Shown: positions 36,451 through 46,252, counted from the stretch's first letter. The stretch: 64,000 nt of DNA from Ensifer adhaerens (GCF_028993555.1 NZ_CP118610.1:1364001-1428000); one strand, 5' to 3'. The notes: generated by a model not told the origin, from the sequence alone. Made by a program: numbers and translations.

Positions 36451-37545
36451 ATGCTCGATCAAGAGGGCCGCATCAAAGTTGCTATCCTGGCGGTGCCGGA
36501 GGTCACGGCCTCGGCGTTGTTCGGCATGTTTGACCTGTTTTCTTCACCGGGCCGGGACTGGTCCTACATCGTCAGTGGCGAAGCAGGCGAACAGCGCATG
36601 CAGCCCTATATCGTTGCACGATCCCGTGAGGGTTTCGAAGCCGCGAATGGCATCCGGGTGAAGCCAGACTATGATTTCAACGGATGCCCGCGCCCTGATA
36701 TCGTTTGCATCCCGGACTTCTTCGTGAATCCGGGCGCGAGTGTCACCGGACAGTATGAACCTGAAGCACGATGGCTGAAGCGGTCGCATGAGGACGGCGC
36801 GATGTTGGCCAGCGCCTGTTCAGGTGCGGTGTTGCTCGGCGAAGCCGGGCTGCTCGTTAATTGTGATGCTACAATTCACTGGGGCTATGTCGCGACGCTC
36901 ACCAACAACTATCCGGGCGTCCGAGTGAGAGTGGATCGGTCTCTCGTGCTAAGCGGCGAAGCGCAGCGCATCGTCATGGCGGGAGGCGGATCGAACTGGC
37001 AGGACCTCGCACTGTACCTGATCGCGCGATTTGTCGGTCTGAAGGAGGCAATGGAAGTCGCCAAGGTCTACATGCTGCAATGGCATGACTTGGGACAACA
37101 GCCATTCGCATCGCTGGTGAGCCTCCGGCAGAGAACCGATGTGGTGATAAACAGATGCCAGCAGTGGGTGGCGACGAACTACAAGACTCACGCTCCGGTC
37201 GCCGCGATGATAGCACTTTCAGGCCTTCCGGAACGTTCCTTCATCCGGCGCTTCACCAAGGCCGCAGGCATGACTCCCCTCGACTATGTGCATGCACTGC
37301 GTCTTGAGGAAGCCAAGCAGATGCTGGAGACCACCGATCTGCCGTTCGAAGCCGTGGCCAATGAAGTTGGCTATGAGGATGCGGGCTTCTTCGGCCGACT
37401 GTTCCGCCGTGAAACGAGCCTGACACCCCGGCACTATCGGCTACGATTCGGCTCCTTGCGCAGAACGCTGAAGGACAAGAACGGAGGCATGGGCCCCAAG
37501 CTGATTGCTCCTTTGGAACATAAACAAGCTGCAACTCGGCTTTGA
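36451..37545 (+). CDS. GlxA family transcriptional regulator (DJ-1/PfpI plus AraC HTH)
   Basis: A 364-residue two-domain regulator. Residues about 8-210 form a DJ-1/PfpI (glutamine amidotransferase-like) domain, with ASACSGAVLLGEAGLL at the nucleophile-elbow position. The AraC-type HTH occupies about 235-335 (LSGLPERSFIRRFTKAAGMT, then VANEVGYEDAGFFGRLFRRE). Members of this family sense small metabolites. It is divergent from the FAD oxidase gene with 84 bases between the starts, so that gene is its likely target. The stop overlaps a truncated GNAT gene. Confidence 0.9.
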   Translation: MLDQEGRIKVAILAVPEVTASALFGMFDLFSSPGRDWSYIVSGEAGEQRMQPYIVARSREGFEAANGIRVKPDYDFNGCPRPDIVCIPDFFVNPGASVTGQYEPEARWLKRSHEDGAMLASACSGAVLLGEAGLLVNCDATIHWGYVATLTNNYPGVRVRVDRSLVLSGEAQRIVMAGGGSNWQDLALYLIARFVGLKEAMEVAKVYMLQWHDLGQQPFASLVSLRQRTDVVINRCQQWVATNYKTHAPVAAMIALSGLPERSFIRRFTKAAGMTPLDYVHALRLEEAKQMLETTDLPFEAVANEVGYEDAGFFGRLFRRETSLTPRHYRLRFGSLRRTLKDKNGGMGPKLIAPLEHKQAATRL

Positions 37546-37778
37546 TGAATTCCAGCCACCGAACCCACGGACTTCGGTCTCTGCACGAGCACTCACTCGC
37601 TCATGCTCGCGCCAAGGGCTATCGAGCCATGCAATTCAACTTCGTCATCAGCAGCAATGAACGTGCGGGACGGCTGTGGCAGTCGCTCGGATTTGAGACC
37701 GTCGGTCGGCTTCCGGAAGTGTTCGTTCACCCCTCGCTCGGCTACGTCGACGCCTTCGTGATGTTTCGCAAGCTTTAG
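37542..37778 (+). pseudogene. GNAT acetyltransferase, C-terminal fragment
   Basis: 78 codons whose last 60 read AKGYRAMQFNFVISSNERAG and RLWQSLGFETVGRLPEVFV, the end of a GNAT N-acetyltransferase (helix 4 to beta 7). The acetyl-CoA-binding motif (R/Q-x-x-G-x-G/A) and everything before it are missing. The N-terminal residues overlap the stop of the GlxA-type gene and are not GNAT-like. It is therefore a remnant joined to foreign sequence, probably by deletion. Confidence 0.75.
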
Positions 37779-38244
37779 CCGAATGCTTCATACACTGCAT
37801 TTGCGAGGGGGAAAGAGCGATCAATTTCATCGCGGCTCGCTGTGCCCGACGAGTCTGCGGAGAAACGCACCATGAAAGGCCGGGTCGTCGACACGCCGGT
37901 CCGTCAACGAAATTACGCACCTCGGCGGAGATCTCGGATTGGGGTGTCGTACGGAACCGCTGTTGCTTTGATCAGTGGTGATCGCGTGTCGACCAGATAA
38001 GGTTGTGGACGCCTCGATGCGGGCGCCGCTGTGGCTCGGGTCGAAGGAGATCGGGCCGGAGCGGTTTTTTCGGCGAACGGATGGCGCGCGATGGCGTTCC
38101 GTTGAGCAGGCGACGATCGTTGGCAATGGACTCCGCAAGTGTGGCGTCCGGCGTCCCACGCATACTTCCTTTCTTTGATGGTGTCTTTAGCTGAGTGCGC
38201 CCTGTTCTGTGTCACGAGAAGCCGGTGCGAAAGGGGGGCGCTGG
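37779..38244. other. Intergenic region, nothing recognised
   Basis: 466 bases after the GNAT remnant and before the stop of the TadG-like gene. Several overlapping open frames exist on both strands, as expected in GC-rich DNA. None has a family match I recognise or a good ribosome binding site. Confidence 0.45.
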
Positions 38245-39582
38245 CTATCGGACCAGGCGGATCGCACCGGGATTGTTGATGGTGTTGTTGGCAAGTGCCG
38301 CCTTGCAATCCAGCTTGAAGCTGCTGTTGCCGATCATGGTGATCTCCTGCGCGACGATGCGCACGCATTCGCCGCCGGTGGAGCCGTTGCCGGCATACTG
38401 GATCTCGTTCGATGCCGGCATGTAGATGATGCCGGCAAGCGACGAGGCGCTGTTGCCATTGATCGTTGCCGGCGCCGTATTGTTCCTGGCAGCAACGATT
38501 GCGAAACCTGCCCACTCACCCGTCAGGGATGGCGTGACCTTGAAGGTCGAGCCGCCGTGAATGTCGAGCTGCGCACCGTTCAACAGGAAGAAGGTGACAC
38601 CTTCGCCGCTGATCACCGACTGGCTGGCGAATTTTAGGTTTCCGCCGTCGATGATGTAGTAGCCCGGCCGCAGAAGAACCTTGCCCTTGATCTCTAAACC
38701 ACCGTAGGTGCCGGGCTTCAGTTGGACAGTGTAGCCGGCAGGCGCGTTGTTGGGCGTCTTGCTCGTGCCATTGCAGTCACCATTGCCGCCGCCACCAGCC
38801 ACGAAGTTCTGTCCGCATCCGGCAAGGCTCACCCAGCTCCCGGTTGTCGGCATTTTCTTGGACCCGAACGGATCGGAGATCGGCGCAACGTCCTCCACGG
38901 CCTTGGGGCAGGCAAGCGTGAGATGGGCAAGCGTCGCCGAAACCTTGCCCGTGGCATAAAGACACTCGGCCTTCAACGTGGCCGAACCGCTGAGATAGAT
39001 CGACTGCGCATCGCTCGAATTCGACGTGATGGTACAGCCTGAGGTGTCGACACTGGCACTGCCGCTCACTTCGAAGGCCCGGGTTGCGGTCGGGGAGAGT
39101 GCCAGCATGCATGCTTCCCGCCCTGGCATGCGGGCTGCCACGCTTGCGCGATCAATCGTATAGGGTTTAAGGCCCCAGAAGAGCGGCGCGTATTTGAGCT
39201 CATAGGTTGCCGTCGCCGTGGTCTCCACGCCGAGGGTACCGAAGGCGACTTTGATGGCCTGCGACTCCACCGGCGCCGAGCTCCCCTCCGAGCCGATATC
39301 TGCAACGATCTCCGGCGTGCCGAAGTTGGCGAAGAAGGTGTTGTTCGCCAGGTCTTTCGCCTTGGACTCATTCGCCCCCTCGCCATAGGACTTGACCGCG
39401 GAAAAGGCGGCCGCATCGAGCCCGTCCTGCATTTTGGCGGATTCAAGATTGATACGGGCGAGATTGATGGCGATGGACGCGCCGGTAAACAACGGCACCA
39501 ACGCCAGAGCTGTCAGGATGGCGAAGTTGCCGCCTTCATCCTTTCCTATGCGGGTAAGATTGTTTCTGAGAAAGCTTAGCAT
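38245..39582 (-). CDS. TadE/TadG-like pilus assembly protein
   Basis: A 445-residue protein. The N-terminus carries the Flp/Tad TadG-like domain: DEGGNFAILTALALVPLFTG (membrane helix), then ARINLESAKMQDGLDAAAFS. The rest is a large extracytoplasmic domain rich in Ser, Thr and Gly with several Cys (for example ACPKAVEDVAPISDP). No other tad genes (tadA, tadB, cpaC, flp) are near, so this is a solitary copy, as is frequent in rhizobia. ATG 39582 has GGGGGC upstream. It is divergent from the YcaO-TfuA operon. Confidence 0.82.
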   Translation of the reverse strand: MLSFLRNNLTRIGKDEGGNFAILTALALVPLFTGASIAINLARINLESAKMQDGLDAAAFSAVKSYGEGANESKAKDLANNTFFANFGTPEIVADIGSEGSSAPVESQAIKVAFGTLGVETTATATYELKYAPLFWGLKPYTIDRASVAARMPGREACMLALSPTATRAFEVSGSASVDTSGCTITSNSSDAQSIYLSGSATLKAECLYATGKVSATLAHLTLACPKAVEDVAPISDPFGSKKMPTTGSWVSLAGCGQNFVAGGGGNGDCNGTSKTPNNAPAGYTVQLKPGTYGGLEIKGKVLLRPGYYIIDGGNLKFASQSVISGEGVTFFLLNGAQLDIHGGSTFKVTPSLTGEWAGFAIVAARNNTAPATINGNSASSLAGIIYMPASNEIQYAGNGSTGGECVRIVAQEITMIGNSSFKLDCKAALANNTINNPGAIRLVR

Positions 39583-39942
39583 CGATTTGTTGCCCCCACG
39601 AATCACGACGGCTCCAGTGGCAGGTGGCCAACGAAATGGCGCATCCACTTCTCCTGAGGGAGAAGCGGTCCAGTCGGCCGCATTTTCCCCGCCGCCTCAA
39701 TCTGCACATTAGAAAAGAATAATATGGTGAAGCTAAAAAGCCGTTAAGCTACCCGGTCTGGCGCTACCGGGCTAGATCTGCCTTGACCTGCAGGCGGAAG
39801 TCGTGGCTGCTCTATGTGCCGTCAAGGCTGCAAGCTGCCGCGCAATTGGACCCTGGCGCTGCTGTTCCAAGAGGTTGGAGGCTTCGAACACGGGTGGTAT
39901 ATATTCTCAAACCATCATATAAGAGAGCGGCGGGGAAGGCGT
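39583..39942. promoter_or_regulatory. Intergenic region upstream of the YcaO-TfuA operon
   Basis: 360 bases between divergent genes. The middle (39712-39745) is AT-rich and is the likely promoter zone. A 6-bp dyad CCCGGT/ACCGGG (39752-39757 with 39766-39771) lies downstream of it and could be an operator or a weak hairpin. An in-frame extension of the downstream gene to 39814 lacks a ribosome binding site; GGGGAAGG before 39943 decides the start. Confidence 0.5.
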
Positions 39943-42900
39943 ATGCTCGAAAGTCGGGTCAACAATCCACGACAACCGACGAGACCTTCGGGACGCAAGG
40001 GACGCCTCTCCGAATATGGAGGCGAGCGGCGGATCGTCACCGCCCTTTGCTATGATCTCGTCGGGTCGACGAGACTCCTCCACCTCCTCGATATAGAAGA
40101 CTACCAGGAGCTGATCGTTGCGTTTCAGAATGCGGCGAAACACGCGATCATCTCGCATTCCGGCGTCATGCAGCTTGAGGCTGGCGATGGCGGCGTGGCG
40201 CTCTTTCCGATCGAGCTGGGCGCCAAGGATGCCGCATCACTTGCCATCCGGGCCGGTCTCGCGATCGTCGAAGGATGCGCGGGCGTTGCCCGGGAAACCG
40301 GGCGCGACGACTTGCGCGTTCGCGTCGGGATTGCGACATCCGTCGCGCTCATACAAGAGACGCAGGAGGAGAAGGGGGAACCGGTTACCGGTGCCGCACT
40401 GGCTATCGCCACCCGCCTGGAAGAGATTGCCGACCCGGACAGCGTTTTTGTTTCGGAGGACACGCGCGACCTGGCTGGCAGGTCGCATGCTTTCGTGTTC
40501 GAAGGTGCAAGGACGCTCAAGGGCTTTACGGTGCCCGAGAAGGTATGGCGTGCACTCGGGCACAAGATTGATGTCGACAGGTTCTACGCTTTCGGTAGCC
40601 TCGGCGGCCCCTTCATCGGCCGCGAAAGCGAGTTGAACACGATCGCGGGCTGTTGGGAAAAGGTTCGCACGCAGGGTGGCGAAATCCTCGTGCTCGAAGG
40701 CGATGCAGGCATCGGAAAATCGCGGCTTCTGCGGGAGATTCGCAAGATGACGCGCGACCGGCGATCGGGACTGTACTTCTTTCAGTGCCTGCCAGGCGGG
40801 CACCGCTCGACGTTGCATCCCCTGTTGAACAGTCTTATGGGCGCCACGTCTGGACAGGACGATCAACTGGGCCTGTCAGCCTCCGCCGTAGCGACCCCCT
40901 TTGAACGAAACGGCATTCGCGACGCCGAAACGATTGAAACATTCGCCTATTTGCTGGGTGCGCTCGGGCGAAATCAGCGTCTCGCCGACAACGACCCCAA
41001 AGCCATTCGGGGAAGGGCTCATCGCGCCGTGTTTCGCGCACTCGCCGCCTTGTGCGCGAACGGGCCGATCGTCCTGGCTGTCGAAGACATCCACTGGATC
41101 GATCCAACCTCCCGGGATTTGCTGGTGGAGGCCGCTCGGGTTGCACGCCAACTTCCGATTCTCCTTGTCACGACCTCACGTCCCGGGTTTGCGTCGGATT
41201 GGCTCGACGCGGCCAACCCCACGCGGCTGACGTTGCTCCCGCTTGATCGTGACGAAACTCGGCGGGCGATAGAGGCAAGATGGCCGGAGCAGAGGCAGGC
41301 CATGCTGCCTGAGCTCTACGACGTTATCGAAAGGATATCCGGGGGCGTACCGCTCTTCATTGAGCAAATCTGCCAATGGGTCTCGGAGAACGTTGCCGCA
41401 GACACTATGAGCCTGTCGGAAAACGTTAAACCCAGCCATGTGTCGGCATTCGAGGAAATACTGGATGCGCGCCTCAACCACCTGGGTACGGCGAGAGACG
41501 TGGCGCGAGCGGGAGCAGTTGCGGGCAGCCGGTTCACGCTGTCGTTGCTGCGCGAACTTCTGCCGGGGCTCGGCAAGAAGTCTCTGGCCAAGGCTGCCGA
41601 TACCCTGAGTGATTCAGGGTTCCTGATGCGGATCAGGACGCGAGGGCATATCGCCTACGGCTTCCGGCACGTTTTGATTCAGGAAACGATCTACAACGCA
41701 CTCCTGCGCAGGCAGCGGCAGGCATTGCATCGGCGGCTGTTCGTTGCTGTCAGTAAAAACCGCCAAATGGCCGCTTGGATGGACACCGGAACGCTCGCCG
41801 AACATGCGGAACGAGCGGGGTTCATTGAAAATGCAATCGAATTGTACACGGCAGCGGGCAAGGAAAGCTCGAGCCGATCGGCCATGGTCGAGGCGCGCAA
41901 CTATCTGGAGCACGCCGTGGAGATTTGCGATCGTTTCGGCGAGGGACATGCGATCGAAACACTTCAGCTATCCGCGCTGACTTCGCTTGGCCCAGTTTTG
42001 ACCGGTCTTGTCGGCCTGAACTCACCTCCGGCCCGCAAGTTGTATGAAGACGGCGTGGCCATTGCCCGCCGGCAACCGATGGAAGAGCAATCCAGATGGT
42101 TTCCGATCTATTGGGGGTGGTGGCTCACGGGAACAGACTTTCGCGTTATGCGCGAACGCGCTCTGCAAGTGCGGGCCATGCAGTCGGGCACGGAAGATCC
42201 CGAGATCAAGCTTCAGGTCAACCATTGCAGCTGGGCCATCGATTTTAACCTCGGCCACCATCGGGAGGCTCAGGATGCGATCAAGGCCGGACTGGCGCTT
42301 TATGATGAGCAATCGGCGAAAACCAACAGAACGCTATTTGGCGGCCATGACGCCAAGGTGTGCGGCCTAGGGCAATTGGCCCTTTCGCTCTGGCTGACAG
42401 GACAACCGAAAGCCGCGGATAAGGCGCTTTCAAAGATGGTCGCGTTCGTTGACCGGATATCACACGCGCCCAGCAAGGCGCATTCGCTCGATACGGAAGC
42501 GGTGTCTGCCTTCTACCGGGACGACTTTGGTCGTCTCACCGAAATCTCCAAGAGAATGGGAGACTTCGCGAGATCGCATGAAATGCAGTCGCTATCCGGC
42601 CTGTCGCTGCTCTTTACTGGATGGGCTCTCGCGCATAGGGAAAGCCTCGCAAGCGGGCATGCGATGTTTCGCGAGGGCCTATCGCTCTTGAGAAGCCTCG
42701 GTGTCGTCGCAGATCTCCCGATTTATCTCTACATGCACGCCACGCTGCTCGGGCAAGCTGGCAACTATCAATCAGCACTCGAGGTCACGAATGACGCGAT
42801 CGAAAAGGCGAGGGAAACCGGTCATGCCTATTGGCTCGCAGAGCTCTACCGTCGCCGCGCCGTTCTTCAGGCGCGGGTCAGCACCACAAAGGATCCCATC

Positions 42901-43011
42901 ATCCTCGATCTGCTCTCAGCCGTAGATATCGCCGAGAGACAAGGAGCAAAGGCACTTCTAAGACGGGCGAGACACTCAATGCAGGAGCTTGGCGTTGCCG
43001 TCCAACGTTGA
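39943..43011 (+). CDS. Class III nucleotide cyclase-like / AAA ATPase / TPR regulator
   Basis: A 1022-residue multidomain protein, soluble throughout. Residues about 25-205 are a class III adenylate/guanylate cyclase homology domain with both metal aspartates (D38 in CYDLVGSTRL, D82 in EAGDGGVALFP). The Asn expected in the GxxVNxAxRL segment is replaced by Ala (GAALAIATRL, A154), so catalysis is doubtful. A STAND/AAA-type ATPase follows: Walker A GDAGIGKS (253-260), Walker B VLAVEDIHWID (377-387). The C-terminal 450 residues look like TPR-type helical repeats. It overlaps the ycaO start and heads the operon, so it probably senses a signal or drives the modification system with ATP. Confidence 0.85.
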   Translation: MLESRVNNPRQPTRPSGRKGRLSEYGGERRIVTALCYDLVGSTRLLHLLDIEDYQELIVAFQNAAKHAIISHSGVMQLEAGDGGVALFPIELGAKDAASLAIRAGLAIVEGCAGVARETGRDDLRVRVGIATSVALIQETQEEKGEPVTGAALAIATRLEEIADPDSVFVSEDTRDLAGRSHAFVFEGARTLKGFTVPEKVWRALGHKIDVDRFYAFGSLGGPFIGRESELNTIAGCWEKVRTQGGEILVLEGDAGIGKSRLLREIRKMTRDRRSGLYFFQCLPGGHRSTLHPLLNSLMGATSGQDDQLGLSASAVATPFERNGIRDAETIETFAYLLGALGRNQRLADNDPKAIRGRAHRAVFRALAALCANGPIVLAVEDIHWIDPTSRDLLVEAARVARQLPILLVTTSRPGFASDWLDAANPTRLTLLPLDRDETRRAIEARWPEQRQAMLPELYDVIERISGGVPLFIEQICQWVSENVAADTMSLSENVKPSHVSAFEEILDARLNHLGTARDVARAGAVAGSRFTLSLLRELLPGLGKKSLAKAADTLSDSGFLMRIRTRGHIAYGFRHVLIQETIYNALLRRQRQALHRRLFVAVSKNRQMAAWMDTGTLAEHAERAGFIENAIELYTAAGKESSSRSAMVEARNYLEHAVEICDRFGEGHAIETLQLSALTSLGPVLTGLVGLNSPPARKLYEDGVAIARRQPMEEQSRWFPIYWGWWLTGTDFRVMRERALQVRAMQSGTEDPEIKLQVNHCSWAIDFNLGHHREAQDAIKAGLALYDEQSAKTNRTLFGGHDAKVCGLGQLALSLWLTGQPKAADKALSKMVAFVDRISHAPSKAHSLDTEAVSAFYRDDFGRLTEISKRMGDFARSHEMQSLSGLSLLFTGWALAHRESLASGHAMFREGLSLLRSLGVVADLPIYLYMHATLLGQAGNYQSALEVTNDAIEKARETGHAYWLAELYRRRAVLQARVSTTKDPIILDLLSAVDIAERQGAKALLRRARHSMQELGVAVQR

Positions 43012-44233
43012 ACCAACGAGGCGGAAACCCGACGATCCGTCAAATCTTCAGCGGATGCTTGCGCGTTTTCGCGACGCCATACTTGCTGGCTTTAGCAATC
43101 CGCTTTCTCCCCCCGCGAACCTTGAAGAAGCCGAGCAATGCTTGCGCACGATTTTACCGCTTTGCCGTCGTACGGGCATAACCCGGCTCGGTGATCTGAC
43201 TGGACTTGATCGGCTCGGGCTTCCGGTTGTTCAAGCCGTTCGACCCATCGCCCTCTCTGAAGTCTCGTCGCTGGGGCGGGGCTTTTCCATGGTGGCAGCG
43301 GCAGTGGGGGCAGTCATGGAATCGCTTGAGCGGTTCTACGCCGAAGCCATTCCCTCCGAGCGAGTATTTTTCACAACGGCGGATGAACTCAAGATCGCGG
43401 ACGGCCTGTTTGACAATCTCCTGGCACTTGATCGCCGGGGGAACTGGCGGGCAAGGACGATACCCTGGATCACCGGCATCGACGTCGCTACCGGGTTCTC
43501 ACAATCGATCCCCCTGGAGCTTGTTCACACGTGCTACACGGATCCGCCGCCCGCCCATGATGGTCTATTCATGCGCACGACCACGGGGCTCGCCTGTCAC
43601 ATGACGGTTTTCGACGCGTTCCTGCATGGATTGTTCGAATGCATCGAGCGCGACGCTATCGCTCGCGCCTTCGCCACCCACGGCTTCTTCGATCGAATGC
43701 GCATTTCCCCACTCGGGCTGGGTGACGGAGTCGAGCACATACTTTCCATTGCGGGCAAGCACCATATTTCCTTCGGCCTTTGGCTAGCCTCTTCGCCGGC
43801 AGATGTCCCGGTGGTCTGGTGCCAGACAATCGAGACGGGCCCCGGCGAACCGATCCTTGCTCTTCCGACCGAGGGCTATGCGGCGGGACCGAGCATCGCT
43901 GCGGCAGCGGAGAGCGCGATGCTCGAAGCGCTGTCAGCACGGGCCGGGGCGATATCGGGTGCGCGCGACGACCAAACCCGGCGGCATTATAGACGCAGCA
44001 CCGATTTGATCGTCGCCAAAGCTCGCCAACTCATTCTTGCGGACACGTCCGGCTTGCCACGGCCGTCAATTGAACCGTGCGCCGTTTCGGATCTCGGCGC
44101 GCTTATCGGCAGGGTCATATCCGCCGGCATGGGGCCCATATTGGCTGTGCCAGTGGGAGCGGACGTCGAAACAGGCGTTCAGTGCGTGAGGACCATCCTT
44201 CCCGGAGCCAGCCCCTTTTTGATCGTGCGGTGA
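42989..44233 (+). CDS. YcaO domain protein
   Basis: A YcaO-family ATP-dependent amide-backbone-activating enzyme of about 414 residues. The unusual YcaO nucleotide-binding acidic motifs are visible: AVMESLERF (E111, E114), GLFECIERDAI (E217, E220) and AAAESAMLEAL (E308, E313). YcaO enzymes phosphorylate a peptide backbone amide, leading to azolines, amidines or, with TfuA, thioamides. No ThiF-like partner or Ocin domain is present. The C-terminus (ILPGASPFLIVR) lacks the PxPxP end of azoline-forming enzymes. The start is uncertain: TTG 42989 or 42995 overlaps the cyclase-like gene, while ATG 43055 would shorten it. Confidence 0.9.
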   Translation: MALPSNVEPTRRKPDDPSNLQRMLARFRDAILAGFSNPLSPPANLEEAEQCLRTILPLCRRTGITRLGDLTGLDRLGLPVVQAVRPIALSEVSSLGRGFSMVAAAVGAVMESLERFYAEAIPSERVFFTTADELKIADGLFDNLLALDRRGNWRARTIPWITGIDVATGFSQSIPLELVHTCYTDPPPAHDGLFMRTTTGLACHMTVFDAFLHGLFECIERDAIARAFATHGFFDRMRISPLGLGDGVEHILSIAGKHHISFGLWLASSPADVPVVWCQTIETGPGEPILALPTEGYAAGPSIAAAAESAMLEALSARAGAISGARDDQTRRHYRRSTDLIVAKARQLILADTSGLPRPSIEPCAVSDLGALIGRVISAGMGPILAVPVGADVETGVQCVRTILPGASPFLIVR

Positions 44234-45015
44234 GTGTTCACATGGTCGATGCGAGCGAGAAGGGGCCGATCCTGGTGTTTCTTGGTCCGACGCTTCGGCT
44301 GAGCGAAGCGGAGCCGGTTCTCGACGCCATCTACCTGCAGCCCGCCGCGCAAGGCGACATTCTGCTTGCAGCCCACGCATTCCGGCCGCGTGCGATGGTC
44401 CTGATCGACGGGCAATTCGAGGACAGGCCGGCTGTCCGACACAAGGAAATCCTCTGGGCGATGGCGCAGGGGATCGTCGTGATCGGCGCGGCAAGCATGG
44501 GCGCGCTCAGGGCGGCGGAACTCAGTGAATTCGGCATGATCGGCGTCGGTCTGATCTACAGGTGGTATCGGCGCTGGCGGCTTGCTCCCGATGATGCGGT
44601 CGCCGTTCTTTCGGGACCGCCGGAGCTTGGCTTTCTTCCTTTGACAGACGCACTGGTCGATCTCCAACGGACGTTTTCCACCCTGACACGCCGGAATTTC
44701 ATATCGGCCGCCGAGTGCACCTCGCTCACCACAACGGCGCGGAACATGAACTTTCGAGAACGCCGGTTCGAAGCGATTTTACGGGATGCAGGATGGCAGG
44801 AGGAGGGGCTCAAACAATTGCGGAAGGAGATAGTGGGGCAAAAAAGACGGGACGCTCTGCATGCACTGCGAATCGCGCCAACCCTCGTGCTGCGGGAAGA
44901 TGCAGCGCGGGTGAGGGGGAAGGACGCATGGGTTGCAACGAACACCTTCGTGCGTGATCTAGAGGCGGGCGGCATTGACTCAAAATTAGTAAACACTTAT
45001 AAATTGAATCCTTAA
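44230..45015 (+). CDS. tfuA: TfuA-like protein
   Basis: A 261-residue TfuA-family protein. The core reads ILVFLGPTLRLSEAE near the N-terminus, RPAVRHKEILWAMAQGIVVI, and GAASMGALRAAEL, the family hallmark. TfuA, first met in trifolitoxin biosynthesis, assists YcaO in thioamidation, and may help deliver sulfide. The start GTG 44230 overlaps the ycaO stop; ATG 44242 is an alternative. The tight coupling to ycaO strongly supports a joint function. The last 20 codons become AT-richer, matching the shift towards the low-GC gene downstream. Confidence 0.9.
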   Translation: MSVHMVDASEKGPILVFLGPTLRLSEAEPVLDAIYLQPAAQGDILLAAHAFRPRAMVLIDGQFEDRPAVRHKEILWAMAQGIVVIGAASMGALRAAELSEFGMIGVGLIYRWYRRWRLAPDDAVAVLSGPPELGFLPLTDALVDLQRTFSTLTRRNFISAAECTSLTTTARNMNFRERRFEAILRDAGWQEEGLKQLRKEIVGQKRRDALHALRIAPTLVLREDAARVRGKDAWVATNTFVRDLEAGGIDSKLVNTYKLNP

Positions 45016-45051
45016 ATCCCGGATTTTCAATCGTGGGGGGGCATATGTTCC

Positions 45052-46236
45052 ATGCGTCTGGTGCGCGACGATGCCCCCGAGTCCGGAAATGCGCGTGTCG
45101 GCACACGCTTTTGGATTTATCCGCAGCCTCCGTTCATTCCCGGATACGAACAGCCCGATCGTGTGTGGCTATCGATACCGCGCGACGAAATCGGTGAGGG
45201 CCCGAGCGACGTCTCCATGTATGTGGCGGATCCGCTCTATGACAAGCGGCCCTATGGCCTTGCGGGCTTGCCGCCATTCGGGGGGGCGAAGCGCGCGCCG
45301 GTGGGGCCTGGTCCGGACCGTCACTTCGATAACATCGATCCAGCCTCCCGTCCATTTCTTGCTGTTCACGCCTACGCCTGCGTGCGTTTTGTTCTCGACA
45401 TTTGGCAAAGTTATTTGGGGCGCCGGGTCCACTGGTTCTTCGATCAGACCTTTCCAAGGCTAGAAATCGTTCCATTTGTCGATTGGGACAATGCTCAAGC
45501 GGGCTACGGTTTTCTGGAACTGGGTTGGTCCGACGTCGATGGCATCCTGAGACCTTACGCGTTGAATTTTGACACGATCGCGCACGAGGTCGGGCATCTG
45601 ATCATGCTCTCGGAGACGGGTCTGCCAACAGTGACATCGCCTGATGGTGACTTCTTTTCGTTCTCCGAAGCTTTTTCGGACTCTGTTTCGCTGATCTCGT
45701 TCCTGCACTTTGATTCCGCGATTGACCGGCTTTTGCGGCGAACGAGAGGCAATCTGCTGCTCTACAATGAATTGAACCGCTTTGCGGAAACCAGCCCCGA
45801 AACGCAGATCCGTCTGGCCACCAATTTTCGGCGAATGTCCTCAGTTACCCGCGAGGTGCACGACCGCGCGCTGCCGTTCGTTGGCGCAATCTTTGACAGC
45901 ATCGTTGCACTTTATCATCGCGATCTGGTCGCGAACGGTTGCGCCGACAGGCGGCTTCTGGATGTCGATATTCGGGATCTGGCGCGGGACGAATTTGATA
46001 CGTTTCGTCAAGCGACGGCGGAGGCATTCAGCAAGAAGCCTTTATATTTCAAGTTGGCACTGATCGCAGCGCGCGACGCCGTGGGAGCAGCGCTAGCAAC
46101 CTCATTAAACAGGCTTGACCTGAACTCGCTGCGCCTTGAGCAGGCGGCAGAGGCCATCGTCACTGCGGCGAACGGGGCGGCGGCCGAACTGCTCGAAGAG
46201 AATTTTGCCTGGCGCGAAATCACCGCTTCTCGGTAA
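45052..46236 (+). CDS. Putative zincin metallopeptidase (gluzincin-like)
   Basis: A 394-residue protein with a zinc-protease active site: IAHEVGHLIML (H178, E179, H182), then FSFSEAFSDSVS with E206 24 residues later. The SEAFSD segment resembles NEAISD, where thermolysin-type enzymes place the third zinc ligand. No signal peptide is visible, so it is likely cytoplasmic. I do not recognise a named family outside the active site. It starts 36 bases after tfuA and ends 16 bases before the low-GC gene. A natural reading is leader-peptide removal or target cleavage in the YcaO-TfuA system; that is inference. Confidence 0.78.
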   Translation: MRLVRDDAPESGNARVGTRFWIYPQPPFIPGYEQPDRVWLSIPRDEIGEGPSDVSMYVADPLYDKRPYGLAGLPPFGGAKRAPVGPGPDRHFDNIDPASRPFLAVHAYACVRFVLDIWQSYLGRRVHWFFDQTFPRLEIVPFVDWDNAQAGYGFLELGWSDVDGILRPYALNFDTIAHEVGHLIMLSETGLPTVTSPDGDFFSFSEAFSDSVSLISFLHFDSAIDRLLRRTRGNLLLYNELNRFAETSPETQIRLATNFRRMSSVTREVHDRALPFVGAIFDSIVALYHRDLVANGCADRRLLDVDIRDLARDEFDTFRQATAEAFSKKPLYFKLALIAARDAVGAALATSLNRLDLNSLRLEQAAEAIVTAANGAAAELLEENFAWREITASR

Positions 46237-46252
46237 GTCAAGGGAGGAAAAA

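Noticed and set aside
39943..43011. The cyclase/AAA protein read as a MalT/LuxR-type transcription factor
   Set aside because: The C-terminus ends in helical repeats and has no LuxR-type HTH.
42989..44233. YcaO read as an azole-forming cyclodehydratase
   Set aside because: No ThiF/Ocin partner and no FMN dehydrogenase are nearby, the PxPxP C-terminus is absent, and TfuA is present, which favours the thioamide-type group.
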